Below, piece by piece: positions 56,199 through 64,000 of a stretch of DNA of 64,000 nucleotides. The first letter of the stretch is position 1; every line of letters begins with the position of its first letter. Under the pieces are notes generated by a model. That model was not told where the DNA came from. It did not search any database and saw nothing but the letters and a program-made list of their open reading frames with translations. This stretch comes from Leptolyngbya sp. PCC 7375. GTDB lineage: Bacteria; Cyanobacteriota; Cyanobacteriia; Phormidesmidales; Phormidesmidaceae. Location: assembly GCF_000316115.1 (NCBI RefSeq), contig NZ_JH993797.1:1-64000 (forward strand), written 5' to 3'. The position numbers and the translations under genes were made by a program.

Positions 56199-56741
56199 CT
56201 ATCGATAAGTTGTAAAAAACTGTTCAATCGTCCTCAGCGCACGATCGCAACCCTGATGAGTAGTGGCAGAGAGCTGATTTTCGAAATGAAGACATTCGGT
56301 TGGAATGTGTATTGACCAAGCCTGGGGGCAACGTCCATAGCGCTCTTGCGTGATCTTAAGTAAGGATAGTGGATCACCGCCATCAGTATTGTTGGAAATA
56401 GCATTAGGCCTTTGACTGCAGACAGCGAGCGGTGTGATCTTAACGGCTTGAGCATAGCTTTGAGCACAAGCATCCACAAAAATCACGTAGTCGGTCTCAG
56501 CAATGACAATGGCCAGTTCTGGTGTCAGTTGTTGTACAGCTAAGGATATAACCGACGGTAGGCTCCACGCGGCTACTTCTTTGGCGACTTGATGCCCTAC
56601 TGCTGCGCCACTCAGTAATGTGTTGCCGCAGCCAATAATTAGAAATTGGTACTGGAAGGAAGGTTTGAGGATTGGAGAGAGAGAAATCAAGGGTTTATAT
56701 CCTTTAATGAATTTAACCCATAAAACAATCAGATATAGCAA
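56199..56741 (-). CDS. hydrogenase-maturation-protease-like protein with degenerate active site
   Basis: 180 aa, start uncertain (several GTG/TTG options within the first 30 codons). The fold signature is good: FLIIGCGNTLLSGAAVGHQVAKEVA, LTPELAIVIAETDYVIFVDAC, and RYGRCPQAWSIHIPTECLHF. But the usual nickel ligands look altered: GNxLxxDDGxG is GNTLLSGAAVG here, and the central His (near SNNTDGGDPLSLL) is absent. Only the Asp of IFVDA remains. It is either a non-catalytic homologue or a decaying gene. No hydrogenase genes are in the window. Confidence 0.7.
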   Translation of the reverse strand: MLYLIVLWVKFIKGYKPLISLSPILKPSFQYQFLIIGCGNTLLSGAAVGHQVAKEVAAWSLPSVISLAVQQLTPELAIVIAETDYVIFVDACAQSYAQAVKITPLAVCSQRPNAISNNTDGGDPLSLLKITQERYGRCPQAWSIHIPTECLHFENQLSATTHQGCDRALRTIEQFFTTYR

Positions 56742-57040
56742 TCGGCAGGTCCGTTAGGAAGCGATTGCGAGCCAGATCACTTATACGGGAAAGGATGTAA
56801 TCGTAATGGGTGTAACGAGGAGACTGGCCAAAGCTATAGCATCAGCGACCATCGTGATGACACCGTTGGTATCAAATACAAATATATTATTGCTCGTAGC
56901 CAATCGCTTCTCACCACACTGTGATGGTTAGATGTTCTATTTCTAGATTGAAATGATTTAATCCGATACAAAGTTTAGCGAAGCCTATAACAACAATTAG
57001 GGTTCGCTAAACTTCTCCGACAGATATTTGTTTCAGGGTA
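56742..57040. other. intergenic, protein-like but unassigned
   Basis: An open frame from about 56760 reads QITYTGKDVIVMGVTRRLAK then AIASATIVMTPL and a stop at about 56927; it is without a start or recognised family. It may be a fragment related to the lost second NACHT unit or chance. Confidence 0.25.
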
Positions 57041-57172
57041 AATGCCAATCAGCTCCTAATCGACTGTCTGAATAGTAATTGTGAGGTAACAGCCGCCATC
57101 CGGAAAGAAATTGAAATCACATTACTCTTGCCTCAACAGGAGTTAGAAGATCGAGAATGGCAAGGTAATTAA
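57041..57172 (+). pseudogene. 3' end of a second NACHT gene
   Basis: 132 bp matching the last 132 bp of the NACHT gene (56029-56160) with about 11 differences by eye, nine of them synonymous or conservative, and the same stop position. It reads NANQLLIDCLNSNCEVTAAI and ends DREWQGN. The preceding part of the copy is missing, so a tandem paralogue was deleted, leaving its tail. Confidence 0.85.
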
Positions 57173-57441
57173 ATTAAATTGATACGTTCCTATACAAATC
57201 ATACAGTTCAAGTGCTGGCATATACGCTATGTCAATCACCACTATGTCATAATTTATTGTAAGTGACCTCTTCAGAGACTAGACTTATCAGCCTAATTTA
57301 TCAGCCTTAATCGTATGAGAGGAGAAAAATATGCCAAGGCTAACTGTAAGATAGCCGATCGGCTCTTAATCATAATTGAGACCATCATTATCCAGATGAT
57401 ATTCTCTGCATTTTAGCTTTTTAACAGGTGAGATACTTTAA

Positions 57442-57684
57442 ATGACTTCGTCAGCACTACTAACAAAACAACTGCTAAGGCAATTACCACAACAACCTAT
57501 TCTAAGGAGGAAACAGCAATTCGAGCCTTTACACTACGAGCAAGCTATGAATAGCAGACATACTTGTTTGCTTTGTTCAAATATTTTACTTCGCCATGCT
57601 TGTTCAAATAGGCTCTACTGGCGCTGTCGCCATTGCTATCAGAACATGCCAGTCTTAGAGAACTGCATAATAGCCACTGCTTAG
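57442..57684 (+). CDS. small zinc-ribbon protein
   Basis: 80 aa. The C-terminal half holds two CxxC pairs in RHTCLLCSNILLRH and YWRCRHCYQNMPV, which would bind one zinc. The N-terminal half is Gln/Leu-rich and unrecognised. A frameshifted relative (RHICLCCSNVLLRH and WRCSHCHQSMPI) is at about 63192-63309 on the other strand. Role unknown; a small DNA/RNA-binding or regulatory role is likely. Confidence 0.6.
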   Translation: MTSSALLTKQLLRQLPQQPILRRKQQFEPLHYEQAMNSRHTCLLCSNILLRHACSNRLYWRCRHCYQNMPVLENCIIATA

Positions 57685-57738
57685 GTAAGATGGTTATGGA
57701 TACCAGCACTCGATTTCGGTAAAGCCAGTACAGAAATA

Positions 57739-58536
57739 ATGGTAATCCGTATCGAGCTAGATGAGCGTAAGAAATTGACATTAACAGATCATTCGTTTGA
57801 GCTCTATAGCATCATATTTTTTGGAATTATTCTGTTCCGGTACTTTCTGATAGCAGGGATAACCTACGGGTTCTTTTATTCTCCCTTCAGCCAGTCTTTT
57901 ATTAATAAAAATTTGCAACATCGGCATCCCTCTTGGCGCACAATTCGTCGCGATATCAGACTTTCTGTGCTCTCGGCGGGTGTGTTTGCACTGGCAGCAT
58001 CCTTTATTCTCTCAGGATACAGTGCGGGCCTGACTCGCTTGTATGGTGACCCTCAACACTATGGTTTGTGGTACTTGGGAATAAGCTATGGGGGCGTATT
58101 AATCCTTCAAGATACCTACTTTTACTTTACCCATCGGTTGTTTCATCACCCATTACTCTTTCCCTGGTTTCATCAAGGGCATCATCGATCGCGTTATCCC
58201 ACCCCTTGGACGTCTTTTGCCTTTGATCCCCTAGAGGCAATTGTGCAGTCTCTCTTTTTAGTCGGCATTATCTTTGTCATTCCGCTGCATTTTGTTACGT
58301 TATTTGCAGTCCTGATCACGATGACGGTGTGGGCGGTTGTCAACCATCTTGGCCTCGACCGATTGCCAGTGTTATTTCCTCACCATTGGCTGGGGCGATG
58401 GGTGATTGGACCCGCTCATCATTCCATCCATCATCGCAAATACACCCTGCATTACGGGCTCTATTTCACATTCTGGGACAAACTACTTGGCACTGACGAT
58501 CCTAACTATGAACAGGTGCTTATGGATGAACGTTAG
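57739..58536 (+). CDS. sterol desaturase / fatty-acid hydroxylase family protein
   Basis: 265 aa, four or more membrane helices. Di-iron histidine boxes: THRLFHH (about residue 133), WFHQGHHRS, and HHSIHHRKYTLHYG. Integral-membrane hydroxylase or desaturase; substrates in this family include sterols, carotenoids and fatty acids. It is related to the MITE-split gene at 16129 and lies 0.9 kb upstream of the CrtW ketolase, so a carotenoid substrate is possible but unproven. Confidence 0.85.
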   Translation: MVIRIELDERKKLTLTDHSFELYSIIFFGIILFRYFLIAGITYGFFYSPFSQSFINKNLQHRHPSWRTIRRDIRLSVLSAGVFALAASFILSGYSAGLTRLYGDPQHYGLWYLGISYGGVLILQDTYFYFTHRLFHHPLLFPWFHQGHHRSRYPTPWTSFAFDPLEAIVQSLFLVGIIFVIPLHFVTLFAVLITMTVWAVVNHLGLDRLPVLFPHHWLGRWVIGPAHHSIHHRKYTLHYGLYFTFWDKLLGTDDPNYEQVLMDER

Positions 58537-58741
58537 TGAACTGACAACTTTCCTACTTATAGGTTGTAATCTGTTCGCAAAACTAAACAACCAAGGCAGT
58601 CAAGCCAAATAGGCATGGGTAACAAGTTAATGCATTTTAATACAAATTATACAACTTAAACATTTGTATAGACATTATTTCAATCCTTGGAATGTCATGA
58701 TTGGGCATGACTAGGTGTTGATCTGCAGTGAGGTAAATCCT

Positions 58742-59059
58742 ATGGCTTATTTGTATTCTTCTTTATTAACTGATTTACCAGTTAATAGCGAGAATCAGAT
58801 TCTTTGTTATTACATCAATGACACGGATAGAACTCAAATTCTTCGGTTAATGAGTGGTATAAGGTGCCACTTTAAACGCAGTGTCTTCTCTGAGGAACGC
58901 ATTCTATTTACAGCTGTCCCAAAAGCTCATCTAGAGATACATGTATCCTTAATTAATCACAGACGTTCACGCCAAATTGATTGTCAATCATTGCGTATTA
59001 GTACGCAATCCGAACCTTGCCAAATTGCTGAGCTCAAGTCTCTAAGTCAAGGCTTGTAA
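58742..59059 (+). CDS. DUF1830 family protein
   Basis: 105 aa from the inner ATG 58742. The ILCYYINDTDRTQILRLMSG region, the central Phe-rich FKRSVFSEERILF and the LEIHVS segment are family features. Small cyanobacterial protein of unknown function. A relative is at 61461-61721 and a short fragment (SDKIPCHRLVDQ) lies at about 59321-59357. Confidence 0.75.
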   Translation: MAYLYSSLLTDLPVNSENQILCYYINDTDRTQILRLMSGIRCHFKRSVFSEERILFTAVPKAHLEIHVSLINHRRSRQIDCQSLRISTQSEPCQIAELKSLSQGL

Positions 59060-59422
59060 AACTGACGACCTAGAGATTCATAAGGGTAATCCGATTAGCC
59101 GAATTCTATCTGATAACTTGAGTCCTGTGTTTTGCTGAGATCCTTACCTATCATTGATTACAGGCACGTTGTGAACTTTGAATACGCTAGCCAGCCAACG
59201 AAGGAATAAGGGTTTCATCCTCTCAAAATGAGCCAAAATGCTTCAAAACCCAGAAAATCCATATCCTCTATGCCTCTCAAAGTATTGGCATCAAAGGCTT
59301 TGAGAAGTTCACGGGATTCAAGTGATAAGATTCCTTGTCATCGTTTAGTCGATCAGCCGCCGATGTGTCTGTCCCAACAAGACTCATCTCTTTATCCAGT
59401 AACGCCTTAAATTCTAATAAGT
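59060..59422. other. intergenic with a DUF1830 3' fragment
   Basis: The only protein-like piece is SDKIPCHRLVDQ (59321-59357), which matches the end of the DUF1830 protein at 61461 (SDKIPCHRLTEQ). The rest shows no gene; it must hold the crtW promoter. Confidence 0.4.
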
Positions 59423-60220
59423 GTGCAGCATAATCTAACACCAAAACGGTTGACTGGCTCACTGGTGGCTTTGATCATCATGTTGCTTTGGCTAAGCAGT
59501 CTGGAATTCCTCGCATTGATCGATATTAGGCAGTTATCACTCCTATGGTTTTTGCCGGCCATCTTAGGACGAACGTTTCTCCAGACGGGATTATTCATTG
59601 TGGCCCATGACGCCATTCACGGAGCCGTACTTCCAGGTAGTCTCCGATTAAATTACTGGTTTGGACAACTAGCCATCATACTATACGCATTTCTGTCTTA
59701 CCAGAAGCTTTCACTTAATCATTGGCAACACCATCGCCATCCTGGTCAAGCGAGTGATCCAGACTTTCATGATGGCATTCATCGTAATATCTTTGCCTGG
59801 TATCTAAAATTCATGCAAAGTTATCTGGATGTCAAACAAAGTGTTTCCCTATTTTTTGGGATAGGAATTCTCTTTCTAACCCTTCATGTTGGGTTTCATA
59901 TCCCCCTTGTCAATCTACTTTTGTTTTGGATACTGCCCATCTTCCTTAGCTCAATACAGCTATTCTTCTTTGGGATTTTCTTGCCGCATCGTTTGTGTAG
60001 TGAAAGTTTCGCCGGATCAGGTGATATTGAAAATTCTCATTGCTCCACTAGTAGCTATTACCCTATTATTTGGTCATTTATAACCTGCTATCATCTTGGA
60101 TATCATTGGGAGCACCATGAGTATCCCTATCTCCCTTGGTATAAACTGCCGTTCGTTCAAAAAAGTAAACAGCATAAATTTAGGGAAATGAGGCAATTTC
60201 TGACAAAAAAGTGTCGATAG
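59423..60220 (+). CDS. crtW: beta-carotene ketolase (CrtW type)
   Basis: 265 aa, GTG start. Membrane di-iron ketolase adding 4-keto groups to beta-carotene to give echinenone and canthaxanthin. Histidine motifs: HDAIH, HWQHHRHPG and HWEHHEYPYLPWYKLP, the last diagnostic for CrtW. The products are the chromophores used by OCP, which lies 9.5 kb upstream. Followed by a shared bidirectional terminator. Confidence 0.92.
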   Translation: MQHNLTPKRLTGSLVALIIMLLWLSSLEFLALIDIRQLSLLWFLPAILGRTFLQTGLFIVAHDAIHGAVLPGSLRLNYWFGQLAIILYAFLSYQKLSLNHWQHHRHPGQASDPDFHDGIHRNIFAWYLKFMQSYLDVKQSVSLFFGIGILFLTLHVGFHIPLVNLLLFWILPIFLSSIQLFFFGIFLPHRLCSESFAGSGDIENSHCSTSSYYPIIWSFITCYHLGYHWEHHEYPYLPWYKLPFVQKSKQHKFREMRQFLTKKCR

Positions 60221-60228
60221 ACTCAGGT

Positions 60229-60265
60229 TGTTCGAAGACAACATGGAAACTGTTGTCTTCGAACA
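60229..60265. terminator. bidirectional terminator
   Basis: Perfect 15-bp stem TGTTCGAAGACAACA with complement and a 7-nt loop, between the convergent crtW and stress-protein genes; followed by AT-rich sequence on both sides. Confidence 0.8.
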
Positions 60266-60271
60266 TAATAT

Positions 60272-60850
60272 TTAGGCAGGTTTTTCTAAAAGATTGGTTC
60301 CATCGCTATGGGCATCAAAAATACTCCATTCCTTTATGCCTCGCTCGTTGAGTAAGATCATCTCCGCTCGCATTACTTCGTCACTTTTACCCTCAACGAT
60401 GATTAGATAGTCACCCTGGGCAAGGCGCTCGCTATAGACCTTTGCCTGATTTCCCGGAATACCCAGCCCTGAAAATGCGCCAATAATCCCTCCAGAGGCG
60501 GCTCCTATACCACCACCTGCAAAGGTTATTGCTAGAGTCTCTACAATTGTACCAGCCGCCATTATTGTTCCAATCCCTGGAATTGTTAACTCTGAGACAC
60601 TTACCAACAACCCTGCTAAAAATCCAAAAACAGTTCCCGTCAATGAACCAATCCCTACTCCTTTAGCAACTTCATGCCCAGGCCTCTTTCTTAGGTTGGT
60701 TCCCTGTTGTGGCTTGCTATTTTCATCTTTGGCGATTACGGTTACTTTATCCATAGGAAACCCGGAATCTTTCAGTTCGCTGAGGGCAAACTCCACATCT
60801 TGCTTCGTAGCAAATACGCCAATCCCACGGCGATAGTTACCGATTGTCAT
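60272..60850 (-). CDS. general stress protein (YflT-like with Gly-rich membrane segments)
   Basis: 192 aa from ATG 60850 (GGAG upstream); an upstream in-frame Met at 60874 has no RBS. N-terminal YflT/heat-induced-type domain (IGVFATKQDVEFALSELKDSGFPMDKVTVIAKD), two long Gly-rich hydrophobic segments (GIGSLTGTVFGFLAGLL and GGGIGAASGGIIGAFSG), and a C-terminal repeat of the YflT-like strand pattern. Related proteins are common stress proteins in cyanobacteria. Confidence 0.8.
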   Translation of the reverse strand: MTIGNYRRGIGVFATKQDVEFALSELKDSGFPMDKVTVIAKDENSKPQQGTNLRKRPGHEVAKGVGIGSLTGTVFGFLAGLLVSVSELTIPGIGTIMAAGTIVETLAITFAGGGIGAASGGIIGAFSGLGIPGNQAKVYSERLAQGDYLIIVEGKSDEVMRAEMILLNERGIKEWSIFDAHSDGTNLLEKPA

Positions 60851-60874
60851 GATTTTCTCCTTATTACATGTCAT

Positions 60875-61245
60875 TGCTTTCTAAACTACTTGGGTTCAAA
60901 GGATGACATCACGATTTTTTTAAGACTTGTTGTGTATATAGTTAGTGTAGTTAGGGAATATGAGGAATTTATGAAGCCGTTAGGTGTTGAACATTAGGGT
61001 AAGTGAGTTGATGGTCATTTTTTGGAAAATTCTTGCAAACCATCAATCTTTTAGACTATGTAGCGCGCCCAGCTAATGCTGACTGACTGACAAAAGTTAG
61101 TCAGAGTCATAGACATAGGTGAAGACTTTGAACTCGAAGCGATAGACATGCTCCTTATGGTGTTTACGCGAAACGATTCTATGATGTTATGAACTGTGTA
61201 CACGAAGCTGTAGTTCTAAGATTTTGATTGTTTGCCGCTAGAAGC
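60875..61245. other. intergenic, no gene seen
   Basis: About 370 bp containing the stress-protein promoter at its left end. No credible gene or strong repeat. Confidence 0.4.
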
Positions 61246-61464
61246 CTATTTTGAAGTTGGTTTACAGGTGCGAGCGTTGGATAGCCATTCAAAGGTTTGA
61301 TCGAGCTGCTCTAGTGAGATTAGGCCAGACTGCCATAGAATCAGGGGCAAAAAATTGGAATTTTTCCCACTCTTATGAATTGCTAACGCGATTGAAGCCT
61401 CAGGTAGCGCTAGCTCATTTTTTAGGTACTGAAGTAGTTGAGAATAGGGAGTAGTAGATGTCAT
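61246..61464 (-). CDS. DUF2949 family protein
   Basis: 72 aa. The family pattern YSQLLQYLKNELALPEASIALA and LPLILWQSGLISLEQLDQTFEWL is clear. Its ATG overlaps the stop of the DUF1830 gene (4 bp), so they form an operon. Function unknown in all cyanobacteria I recall. Confidence 0.85.
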   Translation of the reverse strand: MTSTTPYSQLLQYLKNELALPEASIALAIHKSGKNSNFLPLILWQSGLISLEQLDQTFEWLSNARTCKPTSK

Positions 61465-61721
61465 AAGAGAAACTGCTCTTGTTCAGTTAAACGATGGCAT
61501 GGAATCTTGTCTGATAAAATGGAGCTAATCGGTTTGCCTGGGTGAATTTCTACGCAGTCATATGGACCTGCTTCAAAGAATACTTTTTCGTAGAGAAATA
61601 CTACCTGCTCGAAAAAATTATCTGAGATATTAACGATCCGAGCAATCTGAAAGTTATCAGTGCTATCAGCGTTATGGAGCAGCGTTTTATTTTTTGAATG
61701 AGTTGATGAAATACGATACAA
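61461..61721 (-). CDS. DUF1830 family protein, second copy
   Basis: 86 aa. The core NFQIARIVNISDNFFEQVVFLYEKVFFEAGP and the end SDKIPCHRLTEQ are typical. The usual opening ILCCYVN-like part appears as KTLLHNADS, so the N-terminus may have changed. First gene of an operon with DUF2949. Confidence 0.78.
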   Translation of the reverse strand: MYRISSTHSKNKTLLHNADSTDNFQIARIVNISDNFFEQVVFLYEKVFFEAGPYDCVEIHPGKPISSILSDKIPCHRLTEQEQFLL

Positions 61722-61933
61722 AACGTAGGTAATTTAGTAAAGATAACGTGTAGGCTCAATAGCTGTTTCAGGGAGGTGGACTAATGCAGTGGACTGTAAG
61801 CCTTACCCAAACCATGTTTCAGAGGTTCTTCAACTCCTAGACTGAAAGCTTCGCATAACAAGGCTTTCAATCGTTTCTTGATTCAGACCTCCCAGAAACT
61901 CATATAGAGCAAAAAAAATAGTGCTTAACCTTC

Positions 61934-63178
61934 ATGTTCGAATGGATAGTTTCTAATTACGTGTCTGAAAACATGACTCTAAACATTGATCAAATAGCGT
62001 TCTTTCTTTTTGTGGCTGCAATTGTGGCGATGTTAGCCAGGTTGATCAAGATTCCCTACACAATCGGGTTAGTTATTGCGGGAGTTGGAATCTCATTTAT
62101 ACCTTTCTCTAATCCTCTTGAGCTATCCAGAGAACTTGTCTTTTTAATTTTTCTGCCTGTTTTAATATTTGAAGCCACGCTTTACATCCGCTGGAAAGAA
62201 TTACAGAAAGATTTATGGGTCGTCCTCACCTTGGTAACGATAGGAGTACTACTATCATCTGGAATTACTGCTGCAGGCATGCACTATTTAGCAGGCTGGG
62301 AATGGAAAGTTGCTATGGTCTTCGGTATTCTCATTACAGCAACTGATCCGGTTTCGGTAATTGCTACGTTTAAGGAGACGGGGGTTCAGGGGCGATTAAG
62401 GCTGTTAGTAGAAGCTGAAAGTTTATTTAATGACAGTACTGCTGCCGTATGTTTTGGAATAGCTGTTACCTTAGCAATGGGCCAGACTATTAGTTTTTCT
62501 AGCACAGTAAGCACATTAATAGCTTCCATTGGTGGCGGTATCTTATGCGGCATCGTGGTTGCAAGCACTCTGTTATTATTATCAGGGCAGACAGAGGATC
62601 CCTTAGTCGAAATTACCTTTACAACTGTGGCAGCCTATGGTTCATTCCTCTTAGCAGAACACTTTCATTGTTCAGGAGTATTGGCAACGGTCACAGCAGG
62701 ACTAATGATTGGCAATTTAGGCTCTCTCGGCTCTATTTCAGATGAAGGAAGAGAATCAGTCGAAGCTTTCTGGGAATATGCAGCTTTCATAGCCAATTCG
62801 CTTATTTTTATCTTAATTGGAATTCAAGAATCCCACGAAAATTTTGGTTACTTTCTATTGCCAATCTTAGTTGCTATTAGCGTTGTTATTGTTGGACGAG
62901 CTTTTGCAATTTATCCGCTATGTGCAATCTTCACTCTATCTGAATTGCGAGTTAAAATTACTCATCAACATGCTTTATTTTGGGGCGGATTACGCGGTGC
63001 TCTAGCCCTTGCCTTAGCTCTAGGGCTACCCCTTGATATGCCACGTCGATCTGAAATTATCACGGTTACCTTTGGAGTTGTTGCCTTTTCTGTATTTGTA
63101 CAAGGACTAACCATGAAGCCCATGCTGCGATTTTTGGGAGAAATTCCAACCTCGGAAGACACAAAGCCCTCGACATAA
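61934..63178 (+). CDS. Na+/H+ antiporter (CPA1/NhaP type)
   Basis: 414 aa, about 12 membrane helices. The ion-binding region reads GILITATDPVSVIATFKETG, followed by EAESLFNDSTAAVCFG, both hallmarks of CPA1 exchangers. There is no cytosolic RCK or C-terminal regulatory domain, so it is the short form. It exports Na+ in exchange for H+ for salt and pH homeostasis. An alternative start is Met at 61973. Confidence 0.9.
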   Translation: MFEWIVSNYVSENMTLNIDQIAFFLFVAAIVAMLARLIKIPYTIGLVIAGVGISFIPFSNPLELSRELVFLIFLPVLIFEATLYIRWKELQKDLWVVLTLVTIGVLLSSGITAAGMHYLAGWEWKVAMVFGILITATDPVSVIATFKETGVQGRLRLLVEAESLFNDSTAAVCFGIAVTLAMGQTISFSSTVSTLIASIGGGILCGIVVASTLLLLSGQTEDPLVEITFTTVAAYGSFLLAEHFHCSGVLATVTAGLMIGNLGSLGSISDEGRESVEAFWEYAAFIANSLIFILIGIQESHENFGYFLLPILVAISVVIVGRAFAIYPLCAIFTLSELRVKITHQHALFWGGLRGALALALALGLPLDMPRRSEIITVTFGVVAFSVFVQGLTMKPMLRFLGEIPTSEDTKPST

Positions 63179-63191
63179 CCAGAAATTTTGC

Positions 63192-63309
63192 CTAAATAGG
63201 CATAGATTGGTGACAATGGCTGCAACGCCAATCTATGCCTTCTGAATCTAATGTGACGAAGCAAAACATTGGAGCAACAAAGACATATATGTCGATTCGT
63301 CCTAGATTT
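63192..63309 (-). pseudogene. frameshifted zinc-ribbon protein
   Basis: Reads RHICLCCSNVLLRH then, after a one-base shift, WRCSHCHQSMPI and stop. Relative of the protein at 57442. No start codon in frame is convincing. Confidence 0.5.
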
Positions 63310-63482
63310 TACCCTAAATTTCTCTGTGGTTACAGATGATGGCATGTCATGAATTATTAGGTTAACCCTATTAACTGCCAGGGAGACATACGGGCTGAAT
63401 GCCTTTCGAGTCAGAGGGTTTGAGGAAATGGAAGAAAAAAGATAGGTTTCAAGTACCAATCAATCGACCTATCTTATTGACA

Positions 63483-64000
63483 ATGATACCGTCAATTTTC
63501 GAACCGCATCTACACCGGCACCTGAGTCCAGCCCAATACATCTTTCTAGAGATGCTCGTTCGTTTGCTGCAAAGCATTCGATGTGTGAAACTCGAAGTGC
63601 TTGCAGAAAGCTTACCGTTACCGATTTTATGGTCCCAGACACGCTAGTTAAAAACTATGCACTTTCAGTGCAAGGCTTTAGCATCATCCATTCCGGATTT
63701 GTCTTTCTAAGTACTTTCGAACAGGTTCGAAAGCTGGGACTTTCAGTCCCTTCTAGAACCTATGTACTTTCAGTGCATAGTGGTTGAGTTGAAAGTCGCC
63801 GCAAAAAGCTCCAAAGGTTTCTGTCCCTGCCAGCGTTGACCATCGCCACCTTGTGGTTTCCCTGTGTGCTCGATTGGGTTAAGCACACCATTACACCAGG
63901 GCATTGTATTTATGTGACGATAGACCGAACCCGTTGGGGAACGATTAATCTCTTAATGGTGAGCTTGGTTTGGCAACGACGAGGCATTTTATTGTGGTGT
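63483..64000 (+). pseudogene. IS4-type transposase, interrupted and cut by the window end
   Basis: Starts MIPSIFEPHLHRHLSPAQYI and reads to LPILW (63632), then is broken by about 158 bp of hairpin-rich sequence; coding resumes at 63791 with ESRRKKLQRFLSLPALTIAT and reaches TIDRTRWGTINLLMVSLVWQ (first Asp) before the window ends. The rest lies outside. Confidence 0.75.
63633..63790. mobile_element. 158-bp palindromic insertion with three ACTTTCAGT hairpins
   Basis: Interrupts the transposase gene between TGG and GAA codons. It holds three short hairpins sharing the sequence ACTTTCAGT: TGCACT/AGTGCA (63658-63672), GGGACT/AGTCCC (63736-63750) and ATGTACT/AGTGCAT (63762-63778), the second within a longer AGGTTC/GAACCT arm. 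No coding sequence. Target duplication not identified. Looks like a small non-autonomous palindromic element. Confidence 0.6.

Noticed and set aside
62965..63459. 164-aa minus-strand ORF
   Set aside because: Largely antisense to the antiporter; only the zinc-ribbon piece at 63192-63309 looks protein-like.
1..64000. CRISPR arrays, rRNA genes, complete tRNAs
   Set aside because: No regularly spaced direct repeats of 25-40 bp, no rRNA-like sequence and no full cloverleaf were seen.

Overview
The window comes from a cyanobacterium. HIP1 octamers (GCGATCGC) occur many times inside genes, and cyanobacteria-specific families are frequent: NblA, high-light-inducible protein, Psb34, orange carotenoid protein (OCP), FtsH, DUF1830, DUF2949, DUF3134. 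Base composition and the gene mix fit an Acaryochloris / Cyanothece PCC 7425-like genome, but that placement is inference. The density of insertion sequences, MITEs, frameshifted genes and chimeras suggests a plasmid or a fluid chromosomal region.

Layout. (1) 0-4.9 kb is mobile-DNA debris: two small genes, an IS701-like element, a Uma2 endonuclease, and a tRNA-Thr 3' fragment beside an integrase stub, probably the scar of a lost island. (2) 4.9-14.2 kb is amino-acid catabolism: a Leu/Glu-type dehydrogenase, then a tyrosine/homogentisate cluster (fumarylacetoacetase and an unknown protein on the minus strand; HPPD, homogentisate dioxygenase, a haem-oxygenase-fold protein and an acyl-CoA/acetoacetyl-CoA-like ligase on the plus strand). 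(3) 14.7-20.5 kb holds an NblA-like protein, a TetR regulator, a sterol-desaturase gene split by a 129-bp MITE, a LysR/MscS chimera, an alpha/beta hydrolase and a VOC protein. (4) 20.6-30.9 kb is the most unusual block: two VioB-type ferritin-like proteins, a Tat-exported beta-propeller, an exported di-haem cytochrome, a LodA-like CTQ oxidase with both cofactor residues, and a LodB-like flavoprotein. (5) 31-34.7 kb is a graveyard of gene fragments with an IS4-like and an IS630-like element; the IS630 element is the likely parent of the 129-bp MITE.

(6) 34.7-43.5 kb carries an RRM protein, DUF3134, a ClpC relic, a broken fasciclin gene, a B12 radical-SAM enzyme, pentapeptide proteins and a delta-9 desaturase killed by a 171-bp MITE. 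(7) 43.7-49.9 kb is a photoprotection/stress island: NblA, Hli, FtsH, a PII-like protein, fasciclin, a third NblA-like gene that starts with GTG, a prohibitin-like SPFH protein, Psb34 and an OCP with Arg155 replaced by Gln. (8) 50-53.4 kb is carbohydrate metabolism (GT4 glycosyltransferase, debranching-type glucosidase). (9) 53.8-57.2 kb has a NACHT NTPase with the 3' end of a lost paralogue about 1 kb away. (10) 57.4-64 kb has a zinc-ribbon protein, a sterol-desaturase family enzyme, DUF1830/DUF2949 genes, a CrtW ketolase, a stress protein, a Na+/H+ antiporter and a broken transposase.

Together the genes suggest light and nutrient-stress acclimation (pigment-protein turnover, ketocarotenoid supply to OCP) alongside aromatic amino-acid use and a poorly described quinoprotein oxidase system, in DNA repeatedly cut by transposons. 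All calls come from reading the sequence; no database search was run.
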